Shown piece by piece: positions 26,701-35,402 of a DNA stretch of 64,000 nucleotides. Origin of the DNA: Ciona intestinalis. Its lineage: Eukaryota; Chordata; Ascidiacea; Phlebobranchia; Cionidae. The position numbers and the translations under genes were made by a program. Each line of letters opens with the position of its first letter. Position 1 is the stretch's first letter. The DNA is taken from the NCBI RefSeq assembly GCF_000224145.3, contig NC_020170.2, positions 460,661 through 524,660 on the forward strand. The letters run 5' to 3'. The notes below the pieces were generated by a model. That model worked only from the letters and a program-made list of their open reading frames with translations, did no database searches and was not told where the DNA came from.

Positions 26701-29700
26701 ATGGAACACTCTGAATATAAAGAACTTGTTAATGGTTTGGTTGAATTATTGGGCAAAAGATCTTTTCTTTCTTTCATGGAAACATCCATAAACTTTCACT
26801 CATTCCTTGATGACGCACTTGTGAAGGGCACATCACTGAAACTTTGCTGTTTGCAAGAAAGATGGGATGGAAAGATCATAGCCTTGTTGATGTGTAACTT
26901 CCAATCGGAGCTGCATGCAGAAATTAGAAAATTGTCTTTGCCTAACCAGACAAAACATAGTAGCAATGCTTGTTTGTCTGGTATTGGATCGTTGCTATCT
27001 AAACAACAGGTGTCCAAGGAAGAATATGAGCTTTGTTTGGAGATCTGCCAAAACTTGGATCCTCTGTGTCCAAATTTTGACCTTGTTAGGTTTAAAGTAA
27101 AGCTTTGGGAGTTAAAATGTTTTATCAAGTTGGGTTTGCCTGTTTCAGACGTTCAGATTGTTGAGTTGTTTCAATTGTTGCATGCAGTAAAAGAATCAAC
27201 ATGTAGTCTACGTGAAAAATTCACTTTCATTCAAGCATTTGGAATTTGTCTGCATGAGCTCAGTAAACACCACGAAGCATGTCATGTTTTTGAAATCTCG
27301 CTTCAAGTTTTTGATCAACTGAAACAAACCTACGATGGTCAATTTTGTGATGAAGTAATGAAATCAAGAATGTTACAAAAGTATGCCGATTCTGCGCCAT
27401 TTACTGGAAAGTTTGACATTGCAATTAAGTGTTGGCATAAAGTAATGTCTATGGTAAAAGGCAGCCAACCAAGTGCCAGGAACATCTGCAAACATGCTTA
27501 TTTAAGGCTTGGTGAATGCTATGGAAAAAAAGGGCGAAGTTTTGAGGCATTGATGTGTTTATTTAAATATGTCCGTATGTGTAAAGATAACAATGAGTCT
27601 GTTGAACTTAGTGTACAACACCTTATCTGTGCGTTGTACACCAAATGTATAGCTGACATTAAGCTTTCTACTTTTTATGACAAACTTGAAAAATTGAGAC
27701 CATGTTTCACCTTCATTTATTTATCCGGCATCACATTCATGTGTCAATATTTTTATTATTCCAACCAACCTTAAATACTATCAAGTATCAATACCAAGTA
27801 TATGTTGTAACTGGTTGCATTGTGTCTTCATGGATGAAATTGTAAATAATTTGTCATAAATTTAATTATTTTTTATATGTTATTACTTGGTGTGTTGTAT
27901 GTATGAAATAAAAGAAAGTCATTTGTTTAAAAAATACTGTGAGATTTTTTTGCAACAAATGAAGAGGAAACTTATTAATATTTAGCTTTATAGTATTGAC
28001 AAAAATAGTAGGGGAGGATGCATAAAATACATTGTAGAGAAGAAAGTTATCTCATAAAATTATAAAGTACATAAGTGCATTTTATATTTTATTATATTTT
28101 AAAACAATAATTTCCATTGAAAATAAAAGTATGGATAAGGTTTTGTTTAACATGGTTTATACAACACAACATTATGTAGATGTGGTTACTTATTTAAATA
28201 TGGAGGTTATTGACAACCTATTTGTCATTATCGCGACACAAATGCACAATGGTAGCAGAACCTGGTATATTCCAGTTACTAAGGTAGCACTCCACCATTC
28301 TCTTGCAGCTTGGTGCTGGCTAAATGCACACATATGTTACATCATATATGACACAACTACTTCCCCAGGTTCCCCTCCTTGCTGAAGGAGTTCGCTTGCA
28401 TGGCGAACTTGCCCCCTCACAACTCCAACCTTTCCATCAAAACATGGAATCTTCATTTCAAGAACTCAAAACTTATGTTGAGAAACAATATGGAAAAAGG
28501 GTAATTATAACCAAACTATTATCATAGAATTTGTAATAGGCACTTTTACACCTACCGCACTTTTGAATCCTGAATTAGAATTAGCACTTTGCAGTAAACA
28601 AAATTATTAAAGTCCTGGTGTTCATTTTATTACAATGCATCTTGAACTTTTTCTTAAATTATGTTTAAGTCCATATATTATTGTTTTAAGGGTTTCAATT
28701 TTACATAAAACATAAAACTACATAATCGTAAATATATATTTTCAGCCCGTGTTTGAGTTGGGTCGACCCGTGCGTCGTGTTTCTCCTCAAAGAAATGTGA
28801 TGTCTATGAAACAACCACGACCGGAGTCGATTCTATCAATGCAATCCAACACATCTGATCATTACCATCTCACAGATGGGTAAGCTTCAATTTAACCAAA
28901 ACTTTATTATTTTATTGTTAACTTGATGTTTAAAATTATGTTCAAACTTATCCTGACAACTAGATTGGATAGGTTTGTTCCACCACACCTAAAAGTATTT
29001 TATAATCGCCAAAATTATTGACTCGCTCGTTATTTTAAAAGTTTTTTTAAACAACCAGTTTTTTGTAAGAAAAAATAGTTTCACCATAAATTTAAATTGT
29101 AAAAGGTTGATTGAGATTCTTGTTGGTTATTAAGGTAAAATATTATCCACCCTCGTTATGTTTCATCAGCACCCCACCAGAAGTGCCAGCGAAACGTCCA
29201 ACGTCACGCTTGAGTAACGTCATTTCCCGAAGCACCTCTCTAGCGGCACCCGCTGATAAGCCTGGGAAGCGAGGAAGCCGAACATCCGAATTCTTCGTCA
29301 ACAACTTTGGATCAACAAACTCCCTTGATAAAAGTGTTTCCTCCATTTCGTCCACGGGGAGTGGAAGTGGAGTGGTTGAACTACGGGAAGAGGTGATGCA
29401 TCCATCTGTTGTTGGTGGTATGTTAGAAATATAATGCGCCCACATAAGATGGCAAGCAATCCATGGTTTACATTCATCCATGATTCGCTGATGTTTTAAT
29501 CTTCCATCAAGATCCAAGTCATAAGTTCAAAGTTTGAGTAGAATTTTTAAATTCTTTTTGTGACAAACTTTAGCTAATTTATTTAAATCTTAAAAAAATA
29601 TATTTTTGAAAATTTTTAATTTTAAGATTAGGTAATGTATGGAGTAGTTGGTTGTGATTTTTGTTTAAAAATATATGCTGTATTTGTTTTATGTCTTTAA

Positions 29701-31032
29701 ATTGAGTTGAGGTAAATGTACGTGATAAAAAAACAATCAAAGAATATATTAATTATACAAGAAGCGTGCACATTTATTTGTCATCTTTAATTTAAAATTG
29801 ATGCTACTAATATTCTTCATTTTGTTCATTATTGATTTTTCATTGAAGGAAATTGTTTATTGTGCATGGAATGTGCATGACTGTTTGTTTTTGTTTTAAA
29901 ATCATCAAACTTTAATCTGTAGTTGACACCACAGAGACCAAGAAGACCCAAAAGTCAAGTTGGTATACCCGGGGTGTTGGGAAGCAAACCAGGTAAACTG
30001 TTTGATCCAAATCTTCATATTTATAAAATAAATAAGTGCTACTTAGACACATGAAGTGCCACACCCTCCATGTATATTTCATGTAACATATGTGTCCATG
30101 ATAGGTAGTATTAGTTGCCAAAAAAAGTTTGTTAGAATTACAATATGATTGAATGACATTGTTTATTAATGTGTGATTGAAAAACAACATTCTTTCCAAC
30201 ATTTGCCGATGTTTAAGTTTCTTGCCTTCGTTAAGTTTTGTTATTTTTTGCCTAACAACTGACTGGGGTATGTTTATGTCTGACAGTAACAATTTATTTA
30301 TTGGCCTTTTATTTGTTTGTAATTATTAGAATAATTGTGTTTATTACATCACACAACAGTATCCGGACACAAGAGTCCTCCTCCTCTTCCAGTGAAACAT
30401 CAAACGGATCAACATCACGAGGAAAAATCATCTCCTGTCACGAGGAAGGTGAGTTGTGATGTCATAATGCATATTATGATCAAAATTTATCTTTGTGTTA
30501 AACTGTATTATTATGAGTTTATTACTTTGGTTTAGAGCAGTGGTTGTTAAACTTGTTTGTATGCTTTACCCTTTTAACAGAAATGTTTATCAGAATTTCC
30601 CCAATATGTAATATGACGCTCATTTTTAAAAAGGGAATGCAACTAATTACATCAGTTATATTTAATGCGACAAATGCCCTTGCTTTTTGGCAGCGAGTTG
30701 TTTAATGTCTGGTAAGGTAGTACGATTGGCACAATTTTTCTCTCCCATTAACTGATGTGGATATTGATTGGTAGCTCAATAACTCTCTAAATCCAGAAAT
30801 TTATCCCACGGTGTAAATTTACCCCAGTTTAAGAAAAACTGGGTTAGAGAGATGTGTTGTAATATGTGTTTGAGTAGTGTTTTAAACTTATGCATACGTA
30901 AACCACCTCTTTATATTTACATAAACATATCTCTCATAGCCTCCCCCACCCCTCCCGGTAAAACAACACGATTCTAGCGAGAAAACCAATTTATTACCAC
31001 CCAAGAAACCTGGTCGTAGTCCAAGGAATTGA
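4373..31032 (+). CDS. DOCK1/2/5-type Rac guanine nucleotide exchange factor
   Basis: This gene encodes an atypical RhoGEF of the DOCK-A subfamily, which with ELMO loads GTP on Rac at the membrane for migration and engulfment. About 49 exons join in consistent phase to about 1,800 aa plus a short piece hidden by an N-gap, close to vertebrate DOCK1 (about 1,865 aa). In order it has an N-terminal SH3 domain, helical region, DHR-1 (C2-like, phosphoinositide binding), armadillo-like middle, DHR-2 catalytic domain and a proline-rich tail with two PxLPxK Crk-SH3 motifs. Start ATG is 4373 ([16 protein letters not shown]); stop TGA is 31030-31032. The single gene resembles DOCK1, 2 and 5 about equally, as expected for a pre-duplication chordate copy, so no vertebrate symbol is given. 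Two unrelated genes are nested in introns 23 and 43. Confidence 0.95.
6069..10073 (+). other. DOCK exons 5-12: N-terminal helical region
   Basis: Exons: 6069-6165, 6695-6937, 7214-7329, 7835-7930, 8124-8205, 8712-8775, 9460-9607, 9994-10073. They encode residues ~78-386, including [76 protein letters not shown] and [12 protein letters not shown]. All are diagnostic for DOCK-A proteins. Phases join without correction. Confidence 0.93.
9190..9450. repeat. Diverged tandem repeat in DOCK intron 10
   Basis: Four related copies of a ~67-75 bp unit begin near 9194, 9261, 9336 and 9405. Each contains ataactt-gaca-(g)cgagcat-aggtgtat-like words, and the array ends against the exon 11 acceptor. A related word (gcatgaggtgtat) recurs near 63560. 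Confidence 0.6.
10371..10514. mobile_element. Foldback element (MITE-like) in DOCK intron 12
   Basis: A ~144-bp unit has inverted ends of about 28 bp with very few mismatches: left TTTTCCAAGAACTGATCTTC, continued by TGGCACAAAA; right complement TTTTTCAAGAACTAATCTTC, continued by TGGCACAAAAA. It ends about 24 bp before exon 13. No target duplication is clear. Confidence 0.6.
10538..12915 (+). other. DOCK exons 13-17: DHR-1 (C2-like) domain
   Basis: Exons: 10538-10701, 11246-11332, 11667-11765, 12191-12367, 12705-12915 (residues ~387-632). Conserved segments include [57 protein letters not shown] and [18 protein letters not shown]-1 binds phosphoinositides and places the GEF at the membrane in known family members. 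Confidence 0.93.
11826..11905 (+). mobile_element. SINE 3' fragment in DOCK intron 15
   Basis: The word ccagtggtcactaatgggtt, followed by gtctaaattg, matches the body of the fuller SINE copy at 38930-39110. Head (A/B boxes) absent. Confidence 0.6.
16048..16383 (+). CDS. Small basic protein with four TPSK sites, intron-nested
   Basis: A 111-aa uninterrupted ORF from ATG 16048 to TAA 16381-16383 in the same direction as its DOCK host. I do not recognise its family. It is Lys/Ser-rich and probably disordered, with TPSK at residues 19, 37, 52 and 56; each fits the CDK consensus S/T-P-x-K/R. RSLSF at residues 5-9 fits a cyclin-docking RxLxF motif. [15 protein letters not shown] looks like a bipartite nuclear signal. 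The C-terminal third ([14 protein letters not shown]) is amphipathic. Candidate AATAAA signals follow at 16473-16478 and 16545-16550, consistent with its own transcript. A role as a nuclear CDK substrate is inference from motifs only. Confidence 0.7.
   Translation: MDKKRSLSFAGYDKPVRRTPSKRKLRPLTNFIEISLTPSKKQQIVESKKAKTPSKTPSKRKKLSLDDALDDENEVSTKKKQKSFTDLLKKFESSLTNRKITQEDRLMEITN
16473..16478 (+). terminator. Polyadenylation signal candidate (AATAAA) of the nested gene
   Basis: AATAAA about 90 bp after the stop of the 111-aa ORF, with a second copy at 16545-16550. Because this lies within a DOCK intron, use here would have to be specific to the nested transcript. Confidence 0.5.
18361..18490. repeat. 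Two-copy tandem duplication in DOCK intron 27
   Basis: Two ~60-bp copies (about 18363-18421 and 18430-18488) share aataagtttt-cattataataatttttttt-gtttttt-agaaaaaaact-taaattta with few differences. Confidence 0.75.
18838..18880 (+). mobile_element. SINE fragment in DOCK intron 28
   Basis: The word cttgggcaagacattta matches the SINE body near 39018; only this part is recognisable. Confidence 0.35.
22247..22396. other. Assembly gap (150 N) inside DOCK
   Basis: The run of N removes the acceptor and 5' part of the DHR-2 exon ending at 22438. Coding sequence resumes at 22397 with the frame [13 protein letters not shown]. By comparison with relatives, roughly 35-40 residues are lost. Confidence 0.95.
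25125..25340 (+). repeat. Tandem duplication of a gene start region
   Basis: The stretch at about 25128-25187 (ttttgttaagtaactttaca, aaggtcttaaaATGagtgaa) is a diverged copy of 25284-25342 (ttttgttgagtaactttaca, aaggttttaaaATGgatgaa), offset about 156 bp. The duplicated part covers the leader, the ATG and the first few codons of the nucleotidyltransferase-like gene. The upstream copy opens only a short frame before a stop. Confidence 0.75.
25318..27774 (+). pseudogene. Nucleotidyltransferase-like gene with two frameshifts
   Basis: An intronless gene of about 818 codons read 25318 to ~26090 (frame 1), ~26099 to ~26305 (frame 2), then ~26306-27774 (frame 1). It resembles the DUF294/GlnD-type putative nucleotidyltransferases of lower chordates and cnidarians. 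The motif GMGS-x10-DFE at residues ~188-204 ([20 protein letters not shown]) fits the pol-beta-superfamily pattern hG[GS]-x9-13-DhE. The frame-2 segment holds conserved [15 protein letters not shown] and [15 protein letters not shown]; the C-terminal half has TPR-like helices ([20 protein letters not shown]). The shifts lie at or near T-runs (about 26091 and 26302) and cancel out. They may be real mutations or base-calling errors, so it could be an intact gene; function is unknown. AATAAA follows at 27907. Confidence 0.75.
27907..27912 (+). terminator. Polyadenylation signal candidate of the nested gene
   Basis: AATAAA about 130 bp after the stop of the nucleotidyltransferase-like gene and still within the DOCK intron. 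Confidence 0.45.
28746..31032 (+). other. DOCK exons 45-49: proline-rich C-terminal tail
   Basis: Exons: 28746-28879, 29170-29410, 29923-29992, 30360-30448, 30940-31032. The tail is Ser/Pro-rich and includes [11 protein letters not shown], a motif conserved in DOCK tails. It has two PxLPxK motifs, PPPLPVK in exon 48 and PPPPLPVK in exon 49, the form bound by CRK SH3 domains. Exon 46 could end at 29410 (GTT|gttggt, phase 0) or 29417 (GGTG|gtatgt, phase 1). Only the former keeps the conserved frame downstream; the latter would read another tail and is a possible alternative splice. The stop is at 31030-31032. Confidence 0.85.
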
Positions 31033-31380
31033 TGTGCATTCTATTCACTGTAAACAGTTTTATTCTTTTTACTCTAGAAAGACCAAGTGGCTTGTATGAT
31101 TTTGTGATTCTATATTGTTTTTTTTCCTCAAAAATCGTCATTTTTATTGAAACCATAAAATCTTAACATGTTTCCACTTGCGAGGAAAAAATATTAAAAA
31201 AATAGTAAAATGGTGTTTTGAAAAAAACAATCGGATTTTATTAAATTTGGAATTTAAATTTTTTTCATCATCAGTGGAAACTTTTCATCTAACTTTAGTG
31301 TTCAATCTTCTGTAGCATGAAGAGTGTCCGATATAAACGATGACATTATTGTTATACATGGAACGTACACTAGTGTATAC

Positions 31381-31555
31381 CAGGGGTTCTTAAACTTGGG
31401 GTCCTGTTTCTTTTTGTTAAGGGGGTACGGTTCCAAAATGGGTACAAGCTAATAAACCCCTCCATGAGTAAGTTTGCTTTATTGAAAAAAAAATGTAAAC
31501 TGAAGATTATATTTATGTCTGTAAGGATTCATTTTAAAAAGTTTAAGAACTTCTG
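31381..31555. mobile_element. hAT-like non-autonomous element
   Basis: Inverted ends CAGGGGTTCTTAAAC and (complement) CAGAAGTTCTTAAAC agree at 13 of 15 positions. No 8-bp target duplication is visible, so it is older or misdelimited. Confidence 0.5.
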
Positions 31556-31962
31556 GTACATTAATGATACTCTGCACTTATTAGCAACTATATTGTTAGT
31601 GGTTACTTTTCACCTGAGTGCTTTAATTTACAATCATTCTACCAATATAGATTTGTGCAATACTAATATGTATAATCAGCTCATACAATCTACACAGGAA
31701 AAGGAACCTTATGTTTAATATGATTTGTCAACCTATTCATGTCTGCCCCAAACTAATCATTTAAATTTTTTTCTATTTAAACATTTTTCAGGAATCACGT
31801 CAACTAAAATTGTTTAGAATACTACTTTATTTTTAAATTTTTTTTTTGCTTTAAAAAAATTAACATTTTTTTCTTAATATTTTTTATTTGTGTGGTAATG
31901 CTGCCACAGTTGGCCAACTAACTTCTTTGCTTCCAATTTAAATCTCGTCAGCTTGTTTAAAT

Positions 31963-32163
31963 CAGTGCTTCTCAACCCCTGGATCACGTTCTCCTAACTG
32001 GTTTTGATTTACTGAGGTCCAGAAAGTTTTTAATTGTTAAAGTTAAGTTAATTTATTGTATGCTTACAAAAAGTTATAACTTAGACAATTGCCAGACCAA
32101 AACTTCGCCATTAAATTTATGCTTAATAATTTGCTCATGCCACTAAACGTTGAAGAAGCACTG
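31963..32163. mobile_element. hAT-type MITE with perfect 8-bp target duplication
   Basis: A 201-bp unit begins CAGTGCTTCTCAACC and ends with the complement of CAGTGCTTCTTCAACG. It is flanked on both sides by GTTTAAAT (31955-31962 and 32164-32171). An 8-bp duplication and CAGTG ends are hallmarks of hAT transposons. No coding capacity. Confidence 0.88.
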
Positions 32164-32720
32164 GTTTAAATTTTGGTTTTCCTCGTTTTTGATAAAATGT
32201 CAGGATATTTTTTGTATTTTTGCCTCCAGACCAAAGAATGTATTCTAGAAATTAATTTTGTAATTCCACTCTGGTAAGGAAGGTGGCTTATTGCTTCATA
32301 TTAAGTTTCCTATGAAATACTTAAGCTGTATTTGATGATCAAAAACCAATTAAAATTTATCTTCGAATTGTTGTTTCTTCACAGTTTGTTAGTGGTTAAA
32401 AGCATGCTTATTGCCGTATTCAAACTCAGTCAAAACATCGACATAGCGTTTTAGCTTTGAACATAGAGTGACTGTTGTGACTTTTTGCAAAATGTCAAGC
32501 ACTAGTGCAGCAGTGTTTTTAGTAGCTTACTGTTAATGTGTCTACACGTAATTGTAATCTATGCACATGAGTGTACTACTGTATAGAAAGTCTTTAAACG
32601 ATTCATTTATTGTTTTTCAAAATTTAGGAACAGAGATGTTTTGATGCCACGCTGTTGCATAGAAATGAAAGGAGACTTAATAGCTCTAATGAAAAATCAG
32701 TGATTTAAATAATAAAGATA

Positions 32721-32900
32721 TATAGTAGGATGGGAAAAGACACCTTTAGCACATAATATCCTGATCGTGTTTTAAACAATAAACAACGGTCTATGTGATT
32801 CGTGAGGATATAGTTTTATATTTCTTTAAATGTTATTTGTTTACTACTAAATGGGACGAGAAACAGAGTTAAAAATTATCCCATTTTGTCTTGACCAACC
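32721..32900 (+). mobile_element. MITE copy
   Basis: tatagtaggatgggaaaaga to the complement end; inner gtgttttaaacaataaacaa and gtttactactaaatgggacg present. The 3' end is diverged (cccattttgtc). Confidence 0.8.
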
Positions 32901-33529
32901 ATTTTTATAACGCTGCGTAAGTAGTCGTTAAAGCTAAGCTCTCTTGTTTCACACTTCGTACACAGTTACAGACTACCACGTATACATATCACAGAAATAA
33001 AAAAGAATAGAACGCGCATCTCCAATGTCGGCAAAGGAGAGAGCACGATACACTGTCTCTCTTTTGCGGGTCGTTCCCGTTTACTATTGTAGTCAATGGA
33101 GTCGATGACGTTTTGTGTAGTTTTTCTTCGTTTTTTGACTTAATTTAAAGTTATTGTGTAAAAAAACTATTTTCTAATATATATATATATTTCTAACAAA
33201 CCGTTTGTTTGAAATTTTTAATTAAGTTTTTAAAAAATTAAATTTCCTAAACAAGTGGTAAACTGTAAGCGTTAACGTACCAAATAACTAAACTGGCCGA
33301 ATAAACTTGAATAATTGGTGTAGTTTTTAAAATAAACAGCTAAAACCTCCAAAAATACTATGCGCCTATCTTTTACAATGGAGAGGAAGGGAAATGGGGA
33401 CGGAGTTGGCGGTCACGTGAATAGAAAAAAGAATATATCACGGTTTTGAGCAGTTGTGCGTTCTACTCTTTTTTATTTCTGTGATACATATATATATATA
33501 TACTTGTGAGTAGTTGTTTATATAGTATT

Positions 33530-33675
33530 GTCTCAATGATTGATACTTCAGCCAACCCATCAATGGCCACTTGACTGGAGCAACTACAGTAAAGAAGCTT
33601 GCAGAGCCGTCAACAATGTCAGCAGTATCGAGCTTCGAACAAACACCCAAGCGCCCTAACCACTGTGCCAAGGAT
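33530..33675 (-). mobile_element. tRNA-derived SINE
   Basis: On the minus strand it starts with A-box-like ggcacagtggttagggcgc and has a B-box-like gttcgaagctc 20-30 bp on, followed by a body ending in ccattgatgggttgg, as in other SINE copies here. Confidence 0.65.
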
Positions 33676-33720
33676 TAAATGTGTTTTAAGTTTAGATAGC
33701 ATAAGACTGTAATCATTTAG

Positions 33721-33931
33721 TGGGAATGATGGGACACCTGTATAGGAAAAGATGGGACACTTTTTCATTCCATTTTCTAGTCGTATTTGGTAGTAAACAA
33801 AAAAACGTTCAAAGAATTATAAAAGCGTATCATCATGACTCCTGTTGGTCGTTGTTTATTGTTTAAAACACAATCAGGATATTTGGATGTTATGAGCTAA
33901 ACGTGTCCCATCTTCCCCCACCCTGTATAGA
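33721..33931 (-). mobile_element. MITE copy
   Basis: gaaaagatgggacac near the left end, gtgtcccatcttcccccacc at the right. The inner words are in reverse orientation relative to the copy at 37386. Confidence 0.85.
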
Positions 33932-34268
33932 TACTGTATAGATACTGCGCTGCATTTAATACTTTCTTCGTTTTATTGATGAATTACAAAATAAATTGCC
34001 GCGTAAAAAATAATTAAAGAAGCATTATTGTCATGAGTGAAAAACAAAGTAGAAAATAAAATATTAATTAAGTTAAACGTTCGATACGTCAGGCGAACAG
34101 TTTCCGTTGGTTTTTTCTTCAATAGTTTCCATTAGTATATCCTCGGAAGGTGAAGTGTCTCTGTTGAAATAACTTGTGTTGATTGTAATAATGTAGAAGT
34201 CAACATTTCTCAGAACAGTACAGTTTTTTAAATATAATTTCCAAATATTTTTATTGGTACATAGATAT

Positions 34269-34463
34269 ATAATAGAATGGAGGGAGACGGGACACCTTCA
34301 GTAAATAATATACAAATATTTTGATCGTGTTTTAAACAATTGACAACGGTCTATGGAAGTAAGGATAAGGTTTTATAATTCTTTAAACTTTATTTATTTA
34401 CTACCAAATTGGACGAGAAAATCTAATAAAAAGTTGTCTCATATTTCCCTACCCTACTATATA
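34269..34463 (+). mobile_element. MITE copy
   Basis: Left end tagaatggagggagacgggac, right end tatttccctaccctactata, inner gtgttttaaacaattgacaa. Confidence 0.85.
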
Positions 34464-34770
34464 TAATAGTTATCTACAGTTTTAGAAAATGTGTGTGATG
34501 TTTTTCTCGTTTAAACAGAGTAATTGTCCAATGAACCGTGTTGGAATCTATATTCGAATGATGATTATCCGTTTACCATTCATTGATTACTTTGTTACTA
34601 TATCGCATATCACACACAAAGGACTTTTTGTACCTGAGTAATTTTATGAACAAAGATAACGCCAGTTGCACAATGTGATATTCAATAATGCTCTTTTAAA
34701 GTCGAGAGCCCACAAACATATAACTTTGGATATTGTTTAATAACGAAACCTCTGATTTTTAATAAAAAAG

Positions 34771-34950
34771 TACAGTGGGGTGAGGGAATATGGGACACTT
34801 TTTTCTGTTTTCTCGTTACATTTGGTAGTTAACAAAGAATTATAAAACCGTATCCTCGCGACTCCCATAGACGGTTGTTAATTGTTTGAAACAGGACGGG
34901 ATATTTAGAGAATGTGATAAAGGTGTCCCATCTTACCCCACAGGACTATA
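34771..34950 (-). mobile_element. MITE copy
   Basis: cagtggggtgagggaatatg at the left, gtgtcccatcttaccccaca at the right. Inner words are reversed (cgtatcctcgcgactcccat). Confidence 0.85.
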
Positions 34951-35142
34951 TTAATCAACGCATTGTCGGCGATACCTTAAGTTAGTTCGGCAGGACAAAC
35001 CAGCGCATCAACTTACGTGCTCGTAGGTTCGATTCTTTCAAGTTCTACATTATCATCTGTTGTTCTGTATAGACACCTCGTAGTGAGGGAAAGAATAAAG
35101 AACTCAACAACCTGAAATATAATTTAATTGTTTGAATCTTGA

Positions 35143-35322
35143 TAGTATAGTAGGTAGAAGATGGGAAACCTTTAGCACATGATATCCTGATGTTTTAAAC
35201 AATTAACAACAGTTTATGAAAGGATACGATTTTATAATTCTTTGAATGCTTTTTGTATACTACCAATTGGGACGGGAAAATGAAATAAAAAAGTGTCCCA
35301 CCTTTCCCCACCCTACTATATG
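35143..35322 (+). mobile_element. MITE copy next to the transporter 3' end
   Basis: Left tatagtaggtagaagatggg, right cacctttccccaccctacta. It ends about 80 bp from the proposed stop of the SLC51A-like gene (35403). Confidence 0.85.
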
Positions 35323-35402
35323 TTTCTTTATCGTTGTTATTGCTACCAAAGGTTATCTTGTGTATTATATAACCGTGACCGTAATTAACTTGCAAAATCC
35401 AA

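Larger units (their letters stand above)
24238..28368 (+). other. DOCK intron 43, host of the nucleotidyltransferase-like gene
   Basis: At 4.1 kb this is the longest DOCK intron. It contains an intronless gene at 25318-27774 on the same strand, preceded by a duplicated copy of that gene's start region. The flanks (24240-25100 and 27920-28360) show no coding signal. Confidence 0.7.
20917..28500 (+). other. DOCK exons 34-44: DHR-2 catalytic domain
   Basis: Exons: 20917-21073, 21290-21421, 21561-21764, 22068-22172, (in gap)-22438, 22629-22710, 22997-23081, 23372-23458, 23768-23944, 24154-24237, 28369-28500. Landmarks are [103 protein letters not shown], then [18 protein letters not shown]. The last stretch corresponds to the loop that carries the nucleotide sensor in known DHR-2 structures. 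Part of the segment corresponding to KVFIYRGKEYERR in relatives is inside the N-gap. The phase-1 donor ATGT|gtatcc at 22439 restores frame (NKMYVQIFTV). Confidence 0.93.
31033..35402. other. Intergenic region with repeats
   Basis: No coding exon that I can support. It holds the DOCK 3' UTR region (an ATTAAA near 31193 is the nearest polyadenylation-like word), two hAT-like elements, five MITE copies and a SINE. An in-frame string at about 34081-34200 (minus; DTSPSEDILMETIEEK to a stop) follows an acceptor-like ttcaacag and could be an alternative last exon of the transporter gene. Confidence 0.6.

Noticed and set aside
26796..27128. Minus-strand 110-aa frame inside the nucleotidyltransferase-like gene
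   Set aside because: Shadow of the sense coding sequence; no independent signal.
30536..30715. hAT element suggested by cagtggttgttaaac in the DOCK intron before exon 49
   Set aside because: The possible right end (gttgtttaatgtctgg) matches poorly and no target duplication is visible.
34975..35045. tRNA gene suggested by ggttcgattc and ttagttcggcagg
   Set aside because: The T-arm stem does not pair well and no acceptor stem is found; at most a tRNA-derived SINE fragment.
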